From assembly GCA_026018925.1 (NCBI GenBank), contig JAKSZU010000321.1, positions 124,001 to 188,000 on the forward strand: a stretch of DNA of 64,000 nucleotides, written 5' to 3'. This document shows, piece after piece, positions 60,848 to 64,000 of the stretch. Under the pieces are notes generated by a model. It was not told where the DNA came from. It made no database searches and saw only the letters and a program-made list of their open reading frames with translations. Position 1 is the stretch's first letter; every line of letters begins with the position of its first letter. A program made the translations under genes and the position numbers. The DNA comes from Tupaia tana (lineage: Eukaryota; Chordata; Mammalia; Scandentia; Tupaiidae).

Positions 60848-62615
60848 TGAATTATGAGTAGAAAATCTTCATTTCTCCTGTTCCCTGAAAAATCTAGTTC
60901 CCAGTATCCATGAGGAGTCTGCTCAGAGAAGGGCTCAACTCTCCTGACACACTAGCTCTGCTTGCTGGAGGCTGAATTATGAGTAGAAAATCTTCATTTC
61001 TCCTGTTCCCTGAAAAATCTAGTTCCCAGTATCCATGAGGAGTCTGCTCAGAGAAGGGCTCTACTCTCCTGCCTGGGAGGAAGAAGCAGAAGGGATTATT
61101 AACAAAACAATGGGAGGAGCAGAGCGCCAGAGAAAAACTTTGCCTTTAAAAAAATCATAAAAAGGAAAAATTACCAAAAAACAAAGATGAGGAGACAGGA
61201 GCAGAGAGAGACAGAGACCTCAGAGACACAGTGACAGAGATAGGAGGCCAGAGGGGCTCCCTACCACACTAGCTCTGCTTGCTGGAGGCTGAATTATGAG
61301 TAGAAAATCTTCATTTCTCCTGTTCCCTGAAAAATCTAGTTCCCAGTATCCATGAGGAGTCTGCCCAGAGAAGGGCTCAACTCTCCTGCCACACTAGCTC
61401 TGCTTGCTGGAGGCTGAATTATGAGTAGAAAATCTTCATTTCTCCTGTTCCCTGAAAAATCTAGTTCCCAGTATCCATGAGGAGTCTGCTCAGAGAAGGG
61501 CTCTACTCTCCTGCCTGGGAGGAAGAAGCAGAAGGGATTATTAACAAAACAATGGGAGGAGCAGAGCGCCAGAGAAAAACTTTGCCTTTAAAAAAATCAT
61601 AAAAAGGATAAATTACCAAAAAACAAAGATGAGGAGACAGGAGCAGAGAGAGACAGAGACCTCAGAGACACAGTGACAGAGATAGGAGGCCAGAGGGGCT
61701 CCCTACCACACTAGCTCTGCTTGCTGGAGGCTGAATTATGAGTAGAAAATCTTCATTTCTCCTGTTCCCTGAAAAATCTAGTTCCCAGTATCCATGAGGA
61801 GTCTGCTCAGAGAAGGGCTCAACTCTCCTGACACACTAGCTCTGCTTGCTGGAGGCTGAATTATGAGTAGAAAATCTTCATTTCTCCTGTTCCCTGAAAA
61901 ATCTAGTTCCCAGTATCCATGAGGAGTCTGCTCAGAGAAGGGCTCTACTCTCCTGCCTGGGAGGAAGAAGCAGAAGGGATTATTAACAAAACAATGGGAG
62001 GAGCAGAGCGCCAGAGAAAAACTTTGCCTTTAAAAAAATCATAAAAAGGAAAAATTACCAAAAAACAAAGATGAGGAGACAGGAGCAGAGAGAGACAGAG
62101 ACCTCAGAGACACAGTGACAGAGATAGGAGGCCAGAGGGGCTCCCTACCACACTAGCTCTGCTTGCTGGAGGCTGAATTATGAGTAGAAAATCTTCATTT
62201 CTCCTGTTCCCTGAAAAATCTAGTTCCCAGTATCCATGAGGAGTCTGCCCAGAGAAGGGCTCAACTCTCCTGCCACACTAGCTCTGCTTGCTGGAGGCTG
62301 AATTATGAGTAGAAAATCTTCATTTCTCCTGTTCCCTGAAAAATCTAGTTCCCAGTATCCATGAGGAGTCTGCTCAGAGAAGGGCTCTACTCTCCTGCCT
62401 GGGAGGAAGAAGCAGAAGGGATTATTAACAAAACAATGGGAGGAGCAGAGCGCCAGAGAAAAACTTTGCCTTTAAAAAAATCATAAAAAGGAAAAATTAC
62501 CAAAAAACAAAGATGAGGAGACAGGAGCAGAGAGAGACAGAGACCTCAGAGACACAGTGACAGAGATAGGAGGCCAGAGGGGCTCCCTACCACACTAGCT
62601 CTGCTTGCTGGAGGC
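60848..62615 (+). repeat. 884-bp tandem duplication (60848-61731 and 61732-62615)
   Basis: Each half is S (CTGACACAC), L, S (TGCCCAG), L. The S subtypes at 60848 and 61732 match each other, as do those at 61290 and 62174. AGGATAAATT in L61415 is private to the first half. TGCCCAG is otherwise found only in module P (S885, S1769, S10744, S20793). Confidence 0.88.
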
Positions 62616-64000
62616 TGAATTATGAGTAGAAAATCTTCATTTCTCCTGTTCCCTGAAAAATCTAGTTCCCAGTATCCATGAGGAGTCTGCTCAGAGAAGG
62701 GCTCAACTCTCCTGCCACACTAGCTCTGCTTGCTGGAGGCTGAATTATGAGTAGAAAATCTTCATTTCTCCTGTTCCCTGAAAAATCTAGTTCCCAGTAT
62801 CCATGAGGAGTCTGCTCAGAGAAGGGCTCTACTCTCCTGCCTGGGAGGAAGAAGCAGAAGGGATTATTAACAAAACAATGGGAGGAGCAGAGCGCCAGAG
62901 AAAAACTTTGCCTTTAAAAAAATCATAAAAAGGAACAATTACCAAAAAACAAAGATGAGGAGACAGGAGCAGAGAGAGACAGAGACCTCAGAGACACAGT
63001 GACAGAGATAGGAGGCCAGAGGGGCTCCCTACCACACTAGCTCTGCTTGCTGGAGGCTGAATTATGAGTAGAAAATCTTCATTTCTCCTGTTCCCTGAAA
63101 AATCTAGTTCCCAGTATCCATGAGGAGTCTGCTCAGAGAAGGGCCCTACTCTCCTGCCTGGGAGGAAGAAGCAGAAGGGATTATTAACAAAACAATGGGA
63201 GGAGCAGAGTGCCAGAGAAAAACTTTGCCTTTAAAAAAATCATAAAAAGGAAAAATTACCAAAAAACAAAGATGAGGAGACAGGAGCATAGAGAGACAGA
63301 GACCTCAGAGACACAGTGACAGAGATAGGAGGCCAGAGGGGCTCCTTACCACACTAGCTCTGCTTGCTGGAGGCTGAATTATGAGTAGAAAATCTTCATT
63401 TCTCCTGTTCCCTGAAAAATCTAGTTCCCAGTATCCATGAGGAGTCTGCTCAGAGAAGGGCTCAACTCTCCTGCCACACTAGCTCTGCTTGCTGGAGGCT
63501 GAATTATGAGTAGAAAATCTTCATTTCTCCTGTTCCCTGAAAAATCTAGTTCCCAGTATCCATGAGGAGTCTGCTCAGAGAAGGGCTCTACTCTCCTGCC
63601 TGGGAGGAAGAAGCAGAAGGGATTATTAACAAAACAATGGGAGGAGCAGAGCGCCAGAGAAAAACTTTGCCTTTAAAAAAACCATGAAAAGGAAAAGTTA
63701 CCAAAAAACAAAGATGAGGAGACAGGAGCAGAGAGAGACAGAGACCTCAGAGACACAGTGACAGAGATAGGAGGCCAGAGGGGCTCCCTACCACACTAGC
63801 TCTGCTTGCTGGAGGCTGAATTATGAGTAGAAAATCTTCATTTCTCCTGTTCCCTGAAAAATCTAGTTCCCAGTATCCATGAGGCGTCTGCTCAGAGAAG
63901 GGCTCAACTCTCCTGCCACACTAGCTCTGCATGCTGGAGGCTGAATTATGAGTAGAAAATCTTCATTTCTCCTGTTCCCTGAAAAATCTAGTTCCCAGTA
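62616..64000 (+). repeat. Right-edge units, with a partial unit at the end
   Basis: S62616 L62741 L63058 (GGGCCCTACT, GAGTGCC) S63375 L63500 (AAACCATGAAAAGG, AAAAGTTACC) S63817, then 59 bases of a further unit from 63942. L63058 S63375 L63500 resembles L58129 S58446 L58571, including the AAACCAT change, so another copy of that block seems to begin here. The array clearly continues beyond the window. Confidence 0.85.

Larger units (their letters stand above)
1..64000 (+). repeat. Satellite array of 317-bp and 125-bp units filling the window
   Basis: Every base belongs to a head-to-tail run of two related units, L (317 bp) and S (125 bp). Walking unit starts from left to right gives 150 L, 131 S and one 59-base partial unit. 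No unit is inverted and nothing foreign interrupts the run. L and S alternate in most of the array, but there are 31 L-L and 11 S-S adjacencies, and these mark rearranged places. Neither edge of the array is in the window. No stretch holds a gene: the canonical unit is closed in all frames beyond about 40 codons, and longer frames depend on one-base changes in single copies. The strand label only gives the orientation in which units are described. The family is not one I can name. Confidence 0.98.

Noticed and set aside
1-64000. CRISPR array (regular repeats with spacers)
   Set aside because: The units are 125 and 317 bp with no variable spacers, no cas genes, and nearly all bases are shared between units.
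1-64000. CENP-B box or other known centromere motif
   Set aside because: The canonical unit has one CpG, in AGCGCC, whose surroundings do not match the CENP-B box pattern. Centromere location cannot be claimed from this sequence.
1-64000. A new defence, toxin or metabolic system
   Set aside because: There is no coding sequence. The only organised information I can support is the layered repeat order itself.

Overview
The whole 64,000-base window is one uninterrupted satellite array. I found no unique sequence, no gene, no RNA gene and no recognisable transposon in it. Two unit types in the same orientation tile it end to end: a long unit L (317 bp in most copies) and a short unit S (125 bp in most copies). 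Taking unit starts at the T of TGAATTATG, I count 150 L units, 131 S units and a 59-base partial unit at the right edge. L and S usually alternate, giving a 442-bp dimer. S equals L without one internal 192-bp segment (example 227-418). Units are very alike; most differ from the consensus by only a few bases.

The organism is not identified. A tens-of-kilobases homogenised array with layered higher-order repeats (HORs), very few CpGs and no coding sequence points to a complex eukaryote with CpG methylation, most likely a vertebrate, in heterochromatin. I do not recognise the repeat family.

Shared private variants resolve three kinds of higher-order block. Module P (about 4.7-5.2 kb) occurs at 443-5179, 10302-15488 and 20351-25087, and its right half recurs at 37023-39106. 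HOR-A (about 3.98 kb, nine dimers as a five-dimer plus a four-dimer block) occurs at 15489-19467, is cut short at 19468-20350, and then repeats three times at 25088-37022. HOR-B, a more irregular block rich in L-L neighbours, fills 39107-64000, and a rearranged copy lies at 5180-9859. Smaller tandem duplications of 442, 759, 884, about 952 and 1768 bp sit inside these blocks.

No genes work together here. The content is a record of array growth by unequal exchange: whole-unit duplications and deletions, mosaic units at exchange points, and local patches of one-base length errors that may be assembly noise. Short open frames of 60-94 codons occur on both strands, but they are by-products of the repeat sequence.
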